Source of the DNA: Mycobacterium sp. MBM
GTDB lineage: Bacteria; Actinomycetota; Actinomycetes; Mycobacteriales; Mycobacteriaceae
Assembly: GCA_021648845.1 (NCBI GenBank)
Contig: JAKJHY010000004.1
Span: 1-64,000, forward strand
Direction: 5' to 3'
DNA: 64,000 bases
Shown here: piece after piece, positions 46,858 to 54,748 of the stretch
Layout of the letters: each line of letters begins with the position of its first letter
Numbering within the stretch: position 1 is the first letter of the stretch
The notes under the pieces: generated by a model
What the model saw: only the letters and a program-made list of their open reading frames with translations
The model's database searches: none
What the model was told of the DNA's origin: nothing
Program-made: the position numbers and the translations under genes

Positions 46858-48401
46858 CTCTTGATCAGTTGAGCGAGTTCTTCTGCGACAAGCGCTCGCA
46901 GTTCGGCGCGGAGGGCGTCGAGGCCCAGTTCGGTGGGTCGGCCGGGAGCCGGTCGGACACGCTGGTCGACCACTGCGGCACCGCTGCGGTCATTGGAGGC
47001 GTACGGGTATGCCGGAACCGCGCCCGCGGGTGACCGCCAGGGATTCACACCGGTGAAATCGCCCATCGGGACCGCGTTGTCAGCGTTGTAGGCGATCCGG
47101 GCCCAGTTGATCAGGTTCTCTGGCTGCAGGTTCTCCCCGATGGAGCTGCGGCCGACAAAACCGGTGCCGATCGTCATCGACGGGGCCAGGTTGGTGTCCA
47201 GCCCCGAGCTGCCAGTGCTGTTGCCGACGTTGACCGACACGCGCAGCACCGGTACCTGCGCCGCGAAATCGGCGACCACTGGAGCATTTTGGCTGTGTAT
47301 GGCCGCCGAATGGCCGGCGCCGCCGATGCGGACCACCGCCCTGGATGCTCGGATGCCACGCATCGCGTCCGCGACGGTCGTCATCCCGAGCACGGGGCAG
47401 AGCTTTTCGTGGGCCAGCATTTCCTCGCTGAGCACTTCGCCGAACGGTGCGATGAGCACCTTCGTCTTCTGGGTGACCCGCAGACCGGCCTGCCCGGCGA
47501 TCCAGGCCGCGTCCCGGCCGACGACATCGGTATTCAGGTGACCGTCGACGAACATGTAGTCACGCAGCCGCCGCGCACCGTCCTGGTCGAGGATATGGGC
47601 GCCGGCCCTGGTGAGGGCACCGCGTAACGAGTCGGCAATGGATTCCTCGGCGACGAGTACGGACTCGTTGGTACACAGCACCGAATTGTCGAACGCCTTG
47701 CTACTGACGATGCGGTTGGCGGCAGCGGTGATATCGGCGCTGGCGTCCACGAAGACCGGCACATTGCCGGGGCCGACGCCGAGGGCAGGGTTGCCCGAGG
47801 CGTAGGCCGCGCGGACCACGCCCGTTCCTCCGGTGGCCACCACCACGTCGGTGCGCTCATCGGCCATCAGCGTCTGCACCAGCGGGATCGACGGCTCGGT
47901 GATCACCTGGACGATTCCGTCCGGAGCGCCCGCGGCCACCGCCGCCTGGGCAAGAACCCGGGCGGCATCGGTCGAGCACCGCACCGATCGCGGGTGCGGG
48001 GCGATGACGATGGCATTGCGGGTCATCAACGCCAGGATCGTCTTGAAGTAGACGGTGGCCACCGGATTGGTGGTCGGTGTCAGCGCCAGCACCACCCCGG
48101 CGGGACGGGGGAGTTCGACGATCTTGCGTGCGGTGTCGATGCGGGGCGAGACGAAGTCCTGGCCGCGGTAGTGCTCGACGATGCCCCGCGAGCACGCCCG
48201 ATTCTTGGTCACCTTGTCGGCGACGACACCCATGCCGGTCTCGGCAACCGCCTCGGCGGCGAACCGTTCAGCCTCGGCGTGGGCGGCCTCGGCGACGGCA
48301 TCGACGATCGCAGAGACCGAAGCCGTGTCGTAGTCGGCGTAGGCCGCGGCCGCCCAGCGGGCACGTTCGAGCATGTGGCCCGCCTGTGCGGTGCTGGTCA
48401 T
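46854..48401 (-). CDS. CoA-acylating aldehyde dehydrogenase with C-terminal encapsulation peptide
   Basis: This 515-aa PduP/EutE-like enzyme should oxidise propionaldehyde to propionyl-CoA with NAD. The nucleophile Cys is C243 (NSVLCTNES). The NAD-binding stretch reads VVVATGGTGVVRAAY. After a proline/arginine linker, the last 25 residues form an amphipathic helix (LRAELRALVAEELAQLIKR) expected to target it to the shell lumen. ATG 48401 follows GGAAGGA and overlaps the aminotransferase stop. It is the signature enzyme that identifies the compartment as aldehyde-processing. Confidence 0.93.
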   Translation of the reverse strand: MTSTAQAGHMLERARWAAAAYADYDTASVSAIVDAVAEAAHAEAERFAAEAVAETGMGVVADKVTKNRACSRGIVEHYRGQDFVSPRIDTARKIVELPRPAGVVLALTPTTNPVATVYFKTILALMTRNAIVIAPHPRSVRCSTDAARVLAQAAVAAGAPDGIVQVITEPSIPLVQTLMADERTDVVVATGGTGVVRAAYASGNPALGVGPGNVPVFVDASADITAAANRIVSSKAFDNSVLCTNESVLVAEESIADSLRGALTRAGAHILDQDGARRLRDYMFVDGHLNTDVVGRDAAWIAGQAGLRVTQKTKVLIAPFGEVLSEEMLAHEKLCPVLGMTTVADAMRGIRASRAVVRIGGAGHSAAIHSQNAPVVADFAAQVPVLRVSVNVGNSTGSSGLDTNLAPSMTIGTGFVGRSSIGENLQPENLINWARIAYNADNAVPMGDFTGVNPWRSPAGAVPAYPYASNDRSGAAVVDQRVRPAPGRPTELGLDALRAELRALVAEELAQLIKR

Positions 48402-49678
48402 CTGATCGTCCTTCCGGTGGCAGCGGCCTTGGCGCGGCCGACGGCCACGTCGACTCGGTCCAGTACGTCCTCGCACTGTTCGCGGGACATCAGCAGGCCA
48501 GGCTTGAATTGCAACACTCGGGGATCCAGCGTCGAGAAGATCGCCCACACCCCGTTCTCGTATAGCTCGCGCATCACGAACTTGGCGCCTTCGGGGTGGT
48601 CGAACTCCAGACCGATCACCACGCCGTTCTGCCGGATACCGACGAACCAGTCCGGGTGGCCGGCCTGGATCGTGCGCAGCCCTCGGTCGAAGATGTCGGC
48701 GATGTAGTGCACCATCGAGCGGACCTCGGGACGGCTGCTGATCTCCAGTGTCTTGATCGCTGCGACGCACCCGATTTCGGATCCGCCGAAGGTCGAGATG
48801 TGGCCGAACCCGTCCTGCTCGAGCCACTGGGCGGCGCGGTCACCCAGCAGGGCGGCCGTTATCGGGTACATGCCGCCGGAGAGTCCCTTTCCGGTCACCA
48901 AGATGTCCGGCTCGATGCCGTGCTTGGTGATGCCCCACAGTTCGCCCGTGCGCATCAGGCCCGTCTGTACCTCGTCGGCGATGTAGAGCGTGCCGTGACG
49001 CTCGGTGGCCGCCTTGACCGCCTCCAGGTAACCCGGTGCCGGAAGGGGGAATCCGTAGGTGGCCGGGATGGTCTCCATGATGACGGCGGCGATGTCGCCG
49101 GAGGCGAGCACCCGCTCCATGGCCTCGATATCGTTGAACGGCACCTGCAGGAACTCGTCGGGATTGTCGGACAAGAAGAGTTTGGCGAAACGGTCGTCGC
49201 CGGTGGCCACCGCCAGCCCGGTATGGCCGTGGTAGGCCTTGACGATCGAGACGATCTTGCGGCGCTGGGTGGCGTGCCGGGCGCTCTTGAGTGCGATGTC
49301 GATCGCTTCGCCACCGCCGGAGCCGAAGGCCACCTTCGTGAGGGAAGCGGGCGCGGAGTCGATCAGGCGCTGCGCCAAGGCGGTGCGAGCCACCGAGGGA
49401 AAGTGGTGGTTACCGACGTCGAAGTGCTGCATACCTTCGGTGATCGCCTGCAGCACTTCGGGATTGCGGTGCCCGAGATTGTATGTGCCACCGTTGAGGT
49501 GCATATCGATCAGCCGGCGTCCCGACATGTCCCACAGGTGGTAACCCTCGCGTCGGTCGATCACGAGATCGACTCCGCTGTCGGTCCAGAACTGTGTCTT
49601 GTCCGGATTCCAGAACTTCTTCGCCTGGTCCAGGACTTCGGCCTTGGAACTGAAGGCGAACGTGCCGTAGTCGTACAT
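48398..49678 (-). CDS. Class III aminotransferase-fold enzyme, predicted aminopropanol-phosphate phospho-lyase
   Basis: This 426-aa PLP enzyme of fold type I, class III, has the PLP-phosphate region GSGGGEAIDIALK, the Asp of IADEVQTGL and the Schiff-base Lys in LVTGKGLSGGMYPI. Related proteins include ethanolamine-phosphate phospho-lyase. In the RMM pathway this step releases propionaldehyde, ammonia and phosphate from 1-amino-2-propanol phosphate. A true transaminase cannot be excluded from sequence. It is the first gene of the minus-strand operon; ATG 49678 follows AAAGGGAG and a small hairpin. Confidence 0.87.
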   Translation of the reverse strand: MYDYGTFAFSSKAEVLDQAKKFWNPDKTQFWTDSGVDLVIDRREGYHLWDMSGRRLIDMHLNGGTYNLGHRNPEVLQAITEGMQHFDVGNHHFPSVARTALAQRLIDSAPASLTKVAFGSGGGEAIDIALKSARHATQRRKIVSIVKAYHGHTGLAVATGDDRFAKLFLSDNPDEFLQVPFNDIEAMERVLASGDIAAVIMETIPATYGFPLPAPGYLEAVKAATERHGTLYIADEVQTGLMRTGELWGITKHGIEPDILVTGKGLSGGMYPITAALLGDRAAQWLEQDGFGHISTFGGSEIGCVAAIKTLEISSRPEVRSMVHYIADIFDRGLRTIQAGHPDWFVGIRQNGVVIGLEFDHPEGAKFVMRELYENGVWAIFSTLDPRVLQFKPGLLMSREQCEDVLDRVDVAVGRAKAAATGRTIR

Positions 49679-49694
49679 GCGGCTCCCTTTGAAC

Positions 49695-49707
49695 GCTACC
49701 TGGTAGC
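49695..49707. promoter_or_regulatory. Short palindrome in the leader of the microcompartment operon
   Basis: GCTACC-T-GGTAGC is a perfect 6+6 repeat, only 4 nt upstream of the ribosome site of the first gene. It may be a second regulator site. Confidence 0.35.
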
Positions 49708-49777
49708 TGTGATGGCGATGACACTAAACGGTTGCAACCAATTATGTCAATGGTCCAGAAAGGGTCTTGCCAACTGG

Positions 49778-49793
49778 TTTTGGTAGTGCCAAT
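49778..49793. promoter_or_regulatory. Proposed GntR operator, copy 2
   Basis: TTTTGGTAGTGCCAAT lies between the divergent aminotransferase and permease genes. It matches copy 1 before the GntR gene in 14 of 16 bases. An additional TGCCAA half-site lies at 49768-49773 and a GGTTGCAACC palindrome at 49730-49739. Confidence 0.65.
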
Positions 49794-49863
49794 ATGCAGA
49801 AGGCCGGATGTGGCGTGAGACACACCCCATCCCCTGATGTGACCATGGAAGGCAGGTCGATCC

Positions 49864-51399
49864 GTGTCCGAAGAAGTAGTGGACTCCGTTAAAAGTCCAG
49901 TTCATGACGTACAGCGCCTGAAGAGGAACGCCGTAGGCACGGTCGGTGTCATCTTCATGGCCGTGGCGACGGCGGCACCGATCACGGCAATGGTCGGAAA
50001 TGTTCCGATCGCCGTTGGGTTCGGAAATGGTTCGCACGCGCCGGCCGGCTATATCGTCGCCACCATCGTGCTAGGGCTTTTCGCGGTCGGCTACGCCACC
50101 ATGGCCAAGCACATCACCACCACCGGGGCGTTCTACGGCTACATCTCGCACGGCCTCGGCAGGGTGGTCGGCATGGCCAGCGGTGGACTCATCACCATGG
50201 CCTACGTCGTCTTCGAGGCCTCACTGATCGGGATCTTCTCGTTCTTCGCCCAGAACATGCTGCAATCCGAGATCGGCGTGCACGTGCATTGGATCGTGCC
50301 AGCGCTGATCATGTTGGCGGCCAACGCAATCCTCACGTACTTCGACGTCAACCTCACGGCCAAGGTGCTCGGCGTCTTTCTGGTGACCGAGATCGTCATG
50401 CTCGCGCTCGGTGCGATCGCGGTGCTCATCCGCGGCGGCGGGCCGGACGGATTCGCCGTCGCCGAGACGCTCAACCCCCTCGGTGCCTTCTCTCCCGCCG
50501 CCGGAATAGTCGGCGCCAGTGCGGGTCTGGGCCTCTTCTTCGCCTTCTGGTCGTGGGTCGGATTCGAATCCACCGCGATGTACGGCGAAGAGTCCAAGGA
50601 CCCCAAGCGGATCATCCCGCGCGCCACCATCATGAGCGTGCTGGGTGTCGGCATCTTCTATGTGTTCGTCTCGTGGATGGCCATCGCGGGCACCGGCCCG
50701 GATCAATCCGTACAACTCGCCCAGGACGCCAGCACCGCCTCGGAGATCTTCTTCGGTCCGGTCCGCGGGTTCTACGGGGAGTGGGCCATCACGGTCTTCA
50801 ACATCCTGCTGGTCACCGGATCGTTCGCGTGCGGTATGGCCTTTCACAACTGCGCGTCCCGCTACCTCTACGCACTGGGGCGCGAAGGGCTCTCGGTGCG
50901 GTTGCAGCGCACCATCGGCGCGACCCATCCGACCCACGGCTCGCCCTATATCGCCTCGTTCGTGCAGAGCACGATCACGCTGGTCATCATCTTGAGCTTC
51001 CTGTTCGCCGGGCTGGATCCCTATGTGCACATGTACACGCTGCTGGCCATCCTGGGCACCATGGCGATCCTGATCGTGCAATCGCTGTGCGCCTTCTCGG
51101 TGATCAGCTACTTCCACATCCGGAAGAATCACCCCGTGAGCAAGCACTGGTTCAAGACACTGGTGGCGCCGGGGCTCGGCGGTATCGGCATGCTCTACGT
51201 GGTCTACCTGCTGTGGGAGCATCGGGATGCGGCCGCCGGCACCGCGTCGGGGACGCTGTTGTTCAAGCTGACGCCGTGGATCGTGGTGGGGCTGTTCGTC
51301 GCGGGTGCGGGGTTGGCGACCTATTTCAAGCTGCGCGACCCGCGCCGGTACGAACTGATCGGGCGGATCGTGTATGAGGACAACGTCATCCGAGACTAG
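49864..51399 (+). CDS. APC-superfamily permease of the microcompartment locus
   Basis: This 511-aa amino acid/polyamine/organocation permease has about twelve helices, with the family start VGTVGVIFMAVATAAPITAMVGNVP and the unwound-helix region FFAFWSWVGFESTAMYGEES. It is divergent from the shell operon and shares its regulatory region. By analogy it imports 1-amino-2-propanol or aminoacetone. The start is GTG 49864, with GGAAGG somewhat far upstream. The end carries a strong hairpin. Confidence 0.88.
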   Translation: MSEEVVDSVKSPVHDVQRLKRNAVGTVGVIFMAVATAAPITAMVGNVPIAVGFGNGSHAPAGYIVATIVLGLFAVGYATMAKHITTTGAFYGYISHGLGRVVGMASGGLITMAYVVFEASLIGIFSFFAQNMLQSEIGVHVHWIVPALIMLAANAILTYFDVNLTAKVLGVFLVTEIVMLALGAIAVLIRGGGPDGFAVAETLNPLGAFSPAAGIVGASAGLGLFFAFWSWVGFESTAMYGEESKDPKRIIPRATIMSVLGVGIFYVFVSWMAIAGTGPDQSVQLAQDASTASEIFFGPVRGFYGEWAITVFNILLVTGSFACGMAFHNCASRYLYALGREGLSVRLQRTIGATHPTHGSPYIASFVQSTITLVIILSFLFAGLDPYVHMYTLLAILGTMAILIVQSLCAFSVISYFHIRKNHPVSKHWFKTLVAPGLGGIGMLYVVYLLWEHRDAAAGTASGTLLFKLTPWIVVGLFVAGAGLATYFKLRDPRRYELIGRIVYEDNVIRD

Positions 51400-51414
51400 A
51401 GGCGACAGCGCGTC

Positions 51415-51448
51415 CCCCGCGTGGCGCCGGTGCCGGCACCACGCGGGG
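51415..51448. terminator. Bidirectional hairpin terminator
   Basis: A 10-bp perfect stem (CCCCGCGTGG with CCACGCGGGG) encloses a second GCCGG-TG-CCGGC stem. It sits between the converging permease and lipW-like genes. No U-tract follows. Confidence 0.6.
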
Positions 51449-51458
51449 CGGCGTCGTC

Positions 51459-52385
51459 CTAGCCGAACGCCGCGCGCAGGAACGCCGCCTGACTCTGGTG
51501 GAAACGCTGGGACACCGTAGCTTTCGGCGCTACCCCGTCGAAACCGTGGAATGCCCCAGTGACCACCTCCACGGTGCACGCCACACCTGCCTCACGCAGC
51601 CGACGGGCGTACGCCAGGTCCTCGTCATGGAACAGGTCCAGGGTGCCCACACCGATCCAGGCCGGCGGCAACCCGCTCATATCGTCACGCCGGGCGGGGG
51701 CCACCACCGCGGGATCGGCGCCGCCGAGGTAGGCCGACCAACCGAATCGATTGCTTTCCTGGGTCCAGAGGCGGTGAGCGGGGTCATCGAACTGCGAGCC
51801 CACCGATCGATCGTCGAGCATCGGGTAAACCAAAAGTTGTGCGACCGGAGTCAGTACGCCACGGTCGCGGGCCAACAATGCCAGCGCGGCGGCCAGGCCG
51901 CCACCGGCGCTGGCACCCCCGATCGCGACCCGCGTCCGGTCCACCGCGGGCAGACCGGACAGCCAGGTCAGCGCCGCATAGCAGTCCTCCAAACCGGCGG
52001 GATAGGGGTGCTGCGGCGCCAACCGGTAGTCCACCGAGGCCACCGTCACGCCGAGTGAGGAGGCGAAGCGCCGGCACAGCGCATCATCCTGGGCGGCGCT
52101 GCCGATCACATAACCACCGCCGTGGATCCACAGCAGCGCGGGAGTCGGCGTGCTCACCCCGGTGGGCCGGTGCAGCCGCACGCCGACACCGCAGGACAGC
52201 GTGAGGACCTCCACCCCATCGGGGACACGGCGATTGATCAGCGCGGTCATCCGCTGCAGCAGAGCGAGATTCGTCGCAGTGACGATCTTGCGTGGCAGGA
52301 ACCGGGCGACCCTGGCGAGATCGGCGTGGAAGGCGGCGGCGGTGCGCGACACCGCAACAGTATTGCCTACAGCACGCCTCGGCAT
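51459..52385 (-). CDS. lipW: Alpha/beta-hydrolase (HSL-type esterase), LipW-like
   Basis: This 308-aa hormone-sensitive-lipase-family esterase has the oxyanion motif HGGGYV, the nucleophile elbow GGASAGGGL, a late Asp (GTLDLFHDEDL) and the catalytic His in FHGFDG. It lacks a signal peptide. Length and position fit Rv0217c (LipW). The natural ester is unknown. ATG 52385 is used; nearby GTG codons are possible starts. Confidence 0.85.
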   Translation of the reverse strand: MPRRAVGNTVAVSRTAAAFHADLARVARFLPRKIVTATNLALLQRMTALINRRVPDGVEVLTLSCGVGVRLHRPTGVSTPTPALLWIHGGGYVIGSAAQDDALCRRFASSLGVTVASVDYRLAPQHPYPAGLEDCYAALTWLSGLPAVDRTRVAIGGASAGGGLAAALALLARDRGVLTPVAQLLVYPMLDDRSVGSQFDDPAHRLWTQESNRFGWSAYLGGADPAVVAPARRDDMSGLPPAWIGVGTLDLFHDEDLAYARRLREAGVACTVEVVTGAFHGFDGVAPKATVSQRFHQSQAAFLRAAFG

Positions 52386-52418
52386 CGCGATTCCGCGGCG
52401 GGCGAGGCCGCCCGGAGC

Positions 52419-54623
52419 CTAGTTGAGCAGGGGATCGCGCGGCAGGCCGAGAATCCGCTCAGCGATGGTATTGCGGGTGATCTCGGAGGTACCACCGGCG
52501 ATCGTCATGGCGCGGTTGCCCAGGTAGGCCCGAGCCAATCCGTCGTTGCCCCCGGTGACCGCAGCCACCCCGGCCAGGGCCATCCCCAGTTCGGTGAGGC
52601 GCTGGGAATGTTCGGCCACCAGCAGCTTGGTGACATTGCCCTCGGGGCCCGGTTCGGTCCCGGCGATGGCCCGGCTGACCCGGCGCAGATTCAGCATCGG
52701 CAGGGTGAGATCCTCCGCGATCACCCGGCCCGTGTCGGCCAGATGAGCGGCGGCCACCGCGGGCGGAGCCTGGTCCAACAGCGCGATGACATCGGCGGTG
52801 GTGAATCCGGTCGGGGCTCCCGACCCGCCGCCGATCGAGATGCGCTCGTTGCCGAGCGTGGCTCGGGCCACCAGCCAGCCCTTGTTCACATCACCGACCA
52901 CGTCGGCGTCGGGAACGAAGACGTCATCGAGGAAGACCTCGTTGAAATGCGCGTCGCCGGTCAGGCCGCGCAGCGGGTTCACGTGCACGCCAGGCGCTCT
53001 CATGTCGATGGCCATCATCGTGACCCCGGCGTGCTTGGGGGCGTCGGGGTCGGTGCGCACCGTGGCCAGGCCCCACTGACAGTGCTGCGCGAGGCTGGTC
53101 CACACCTTCTGACCGGTCACCCGCCAGCCGCCATCGACGCGTCGGGCCGCGGTCCGCACCGCGGCGGCATCCGAGCCCGCTTCGGGTTCGGAGAACAGCT
53201 GGCACCACATGGCCTGACCCCGCAACACGGGCTCCACCCAGCGCTCGCGTTGATCGTCGGTCCCGGCCTGCGCGATGGTCAGCGTCACCCACCCGGTGAT
53301 GCCCAGGTCCGGTATCGCGATCGGTGCAGATTCCCCGGTCGCTGCGCCCCTGCTCGCCGCCGAGAACTCCTCCTCGATGACGAGCTGTTCCAGCACATCG
53401 GCCGCCCGCCCCCACGGTTTCGGCCAATGCGCCACCAGATAGCCCGAATCGACCAGGTAGTCGCGTTGTTCGGCTTCGGGCAGCGAGCGAACCGTGGCGG
53501 CCGCCGCCGCGGCGGCGGCCCGATACCGCTCGGCTTCCGGGGGCACGCTGAAGGTGACGCCGTGGGCCTGCCCGGCCCGCTGTGCAGCGACCAGGTCGGC
53601 CAATGGATCGTTCCCGTCGGCCATCAGCGCGGACAGGCTGCGGGCCCGCCGTAGGTACAGGTGCGCGTCGTGCTCCCAGGTGAATCCGATACCGCCGTGT
53701 AGCTGGATATTGTTCTGCGCGTTGAAGACCTGGGCGCGGATGGCGTGGGCCGCAGCCGTCGCGGCGGGCAGCCAGGCCGCCTCCAGGTCGGTGGCGCGTG
53801 CAGCAACCCAGGTCGCGGCGGTGGTCTGCTCGGCGTCGACGAGCATGTTCGCCGCGTGGTGTTTGACTGCCTGGAAGGTGCCGATGGTGCGGCCGAACTG
53901 CTCCCGGACCTTGGCGTACTCCACCGCCATGTCCAGGCACGCCCAGCTGATGCCGACGGATTCGGCCGCCGTGAGGATGCGGAACACGGTGCGGGCCTGC
54001 CGGGCCGCGCCGCGCAGCACGCGGTCGGCGGGGATCTGGGCGCCGCGCATGGTGACCGCGCCGATGGTGCGGGTGGTGTCCAGCGTGGGCAGGGCCGTGA
54101 CGGTCACGCCGTCGGCGTCCGCGTCGACGATGATGAGGTCGTCGCCGGCGGACAGCACCAGCACATCGGCATCCGGTGCGCCCAGCACCGCCGGCCACCC
54201 GGCGGTGGCCGTCAGATCGGACTCCATGTTCACCAGTACGTGCAGGCCCACCGCCGCGACGGCGCTGCCGTCGGCGAGGCCGGGAAGCAATTGGGCCCGA
54301 ACCGAATCGGGTGCGCACCGGTCGATGACGACCGAGGCGATCGCGGTGGGCAGGAAGGGGCCCGGGGTGAGCTCACGGCCGGTGATCTCGGCGATGATCG
54401 CCAGTTCCGCCAAGCCGAAGCCGGAGCCACCGAACTCCTCCGGAATTGCCAGCCCGTTCCAGCCCAGTTCGGCTCCCGCGGACCAGATTTCACGCGAGTA
54501 GCTGCCGGGCTGGTCGAGGGTGGCGCGGGCGGCGGCGCGGCTGCCGGACCGCTGCAGACGCCCGATGGCCGAGGCGGCGAGATCCTGGTGCTCTTCGGTG
54601 ATGGCCAGCGCAGACGTAGTCAT
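52419..54623 (-). CDS. fadE6: Double-domain acyl-CoA dehydrogenase, FadE6-like
   Basis: This 734-aa protein has two fused acyl-CoA dehydrogenase units: residues 1-360 (ending in AQNNIQLHGGIGFTWEHDAHLYLRR) and about 370-734 (FSEPEAGSDAAAVRTAA, VTGQKVWTSLA and IAGGTSEITRNTIAERILGLPR). Each family subunit is normally 350-400 aa, so the fusion replaces an alpha-beta pair; FAD would sit between halves. Size agrees with FadE6 and FadE34-type proteins of M. tuberculosis; the exact orthologue is uncertain. It introduces the alpha-beta double bond into an acyl-CoA. It is divergent from lipC over a CRP-like site. Confidence 0.82.
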   Translation of the reverse strand: MTTSALAITEEHQDLAASAIGRLQRSGSRAAARATLDQPGSYSREIWSAGAELGWNGLAIPEEFGGSGFGLAELAIIAEITGRELTPGPFLPTAIASVVIDRCAPDSVRAQLLPGLADGSAVAAVGLHVLVNMESDLTATAGWPAVLGAPDADVLVLSAGDDLIIVDADADGVTVTALPTLDTTRTIGAVTMRGAQIPADRVLRGAARQARTVFRILTAAESVGISWACLDMAVEYAKVREQFGRTIGTFQAVKHHAANMLVDAEQTTAATWVAARATDLEAAWLPAATAAAHAIRAQVFNAQNNIQLHGGIGFTWEHDAHLYLRRARSLSALMADGNDPLADLVAAQRAGQAHGVTFSVPPEAERYRAAAAAAAATVRSLPEAEQRDYLVDSGYLVAHWPKPWGRAADVLEQLVIEEEFSAASRGAATGESAPIAIPDLGITGWVTLTIAQAGTDDQRERWVEPVLRGQAMWCQLFSEPEAGSDAAAVRTAARRVDGGWRVTGQKVWTSLAQHCQWGLATVRTDPDAPKHAGVTMMAIDMRAPGVHVNPLRGLTGDAHFNEVFLDDVFVPDADVVGDVNKGWLVARATLGNERISIGGGSGAPTGFTTADVIALLDQAPPAVAAAHLADTGRVIAEDLTLPMLNLRRVSRAIAGTEPGPEGNVTKLLVAEHSQRLTELGMALAGVAAVTGGNDGLARAYLGNRAMTIAGGTSEITRNTIAERILGLPRDPLLN

Positions 54624-54661
54624 GGTGACTCGAAGTTACCGGTCCCGCTCCCGGGCCGATA

Positions 54662-54677
54662 AGTGATGCAGATCACA
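54662..54677. promoter_or_regulatory. CRP (cAMP receptor protein) binding site
   Basis: AGTGA-TGCAGA-TCACA matches the TGTGA-N6-TCACA consensus in 9 of 10 positions. Its centre is about 43 bp upstream of the likely fadE6 start of transcription (TAACTT on the minus strand at 54638-54633), near a class II activator position. It is about 80 bp upstream of lipC. Confidence 0.7.
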
Positions 54678-54736
54678 ATTTGACGTTAGGTAGACAGATC
54701 CAAAAGAATGTCTGCTTAGGAACGGGTCTTCGCGGG

Positions 54737-54742
54737 TACGCT
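54737..54742 (+). promoter_or_regulatory. -10 element of a leaderless promoter (lipC)
   Basis: TACGCT ends 6 nt before ATG 54749 and no ribosome site exists. Confidence 0.55.
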
Positions 54743-54748
54743 CGCGCC

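Noticed and set aside
49809..49824. TGTG-N8-CACA upstream of the permease as a CRP site
   Set aside because: The fifth base of each half-site differs from consensus (TGTGG and ACACA), so the match is too weak beside the clear GntR-type motif.
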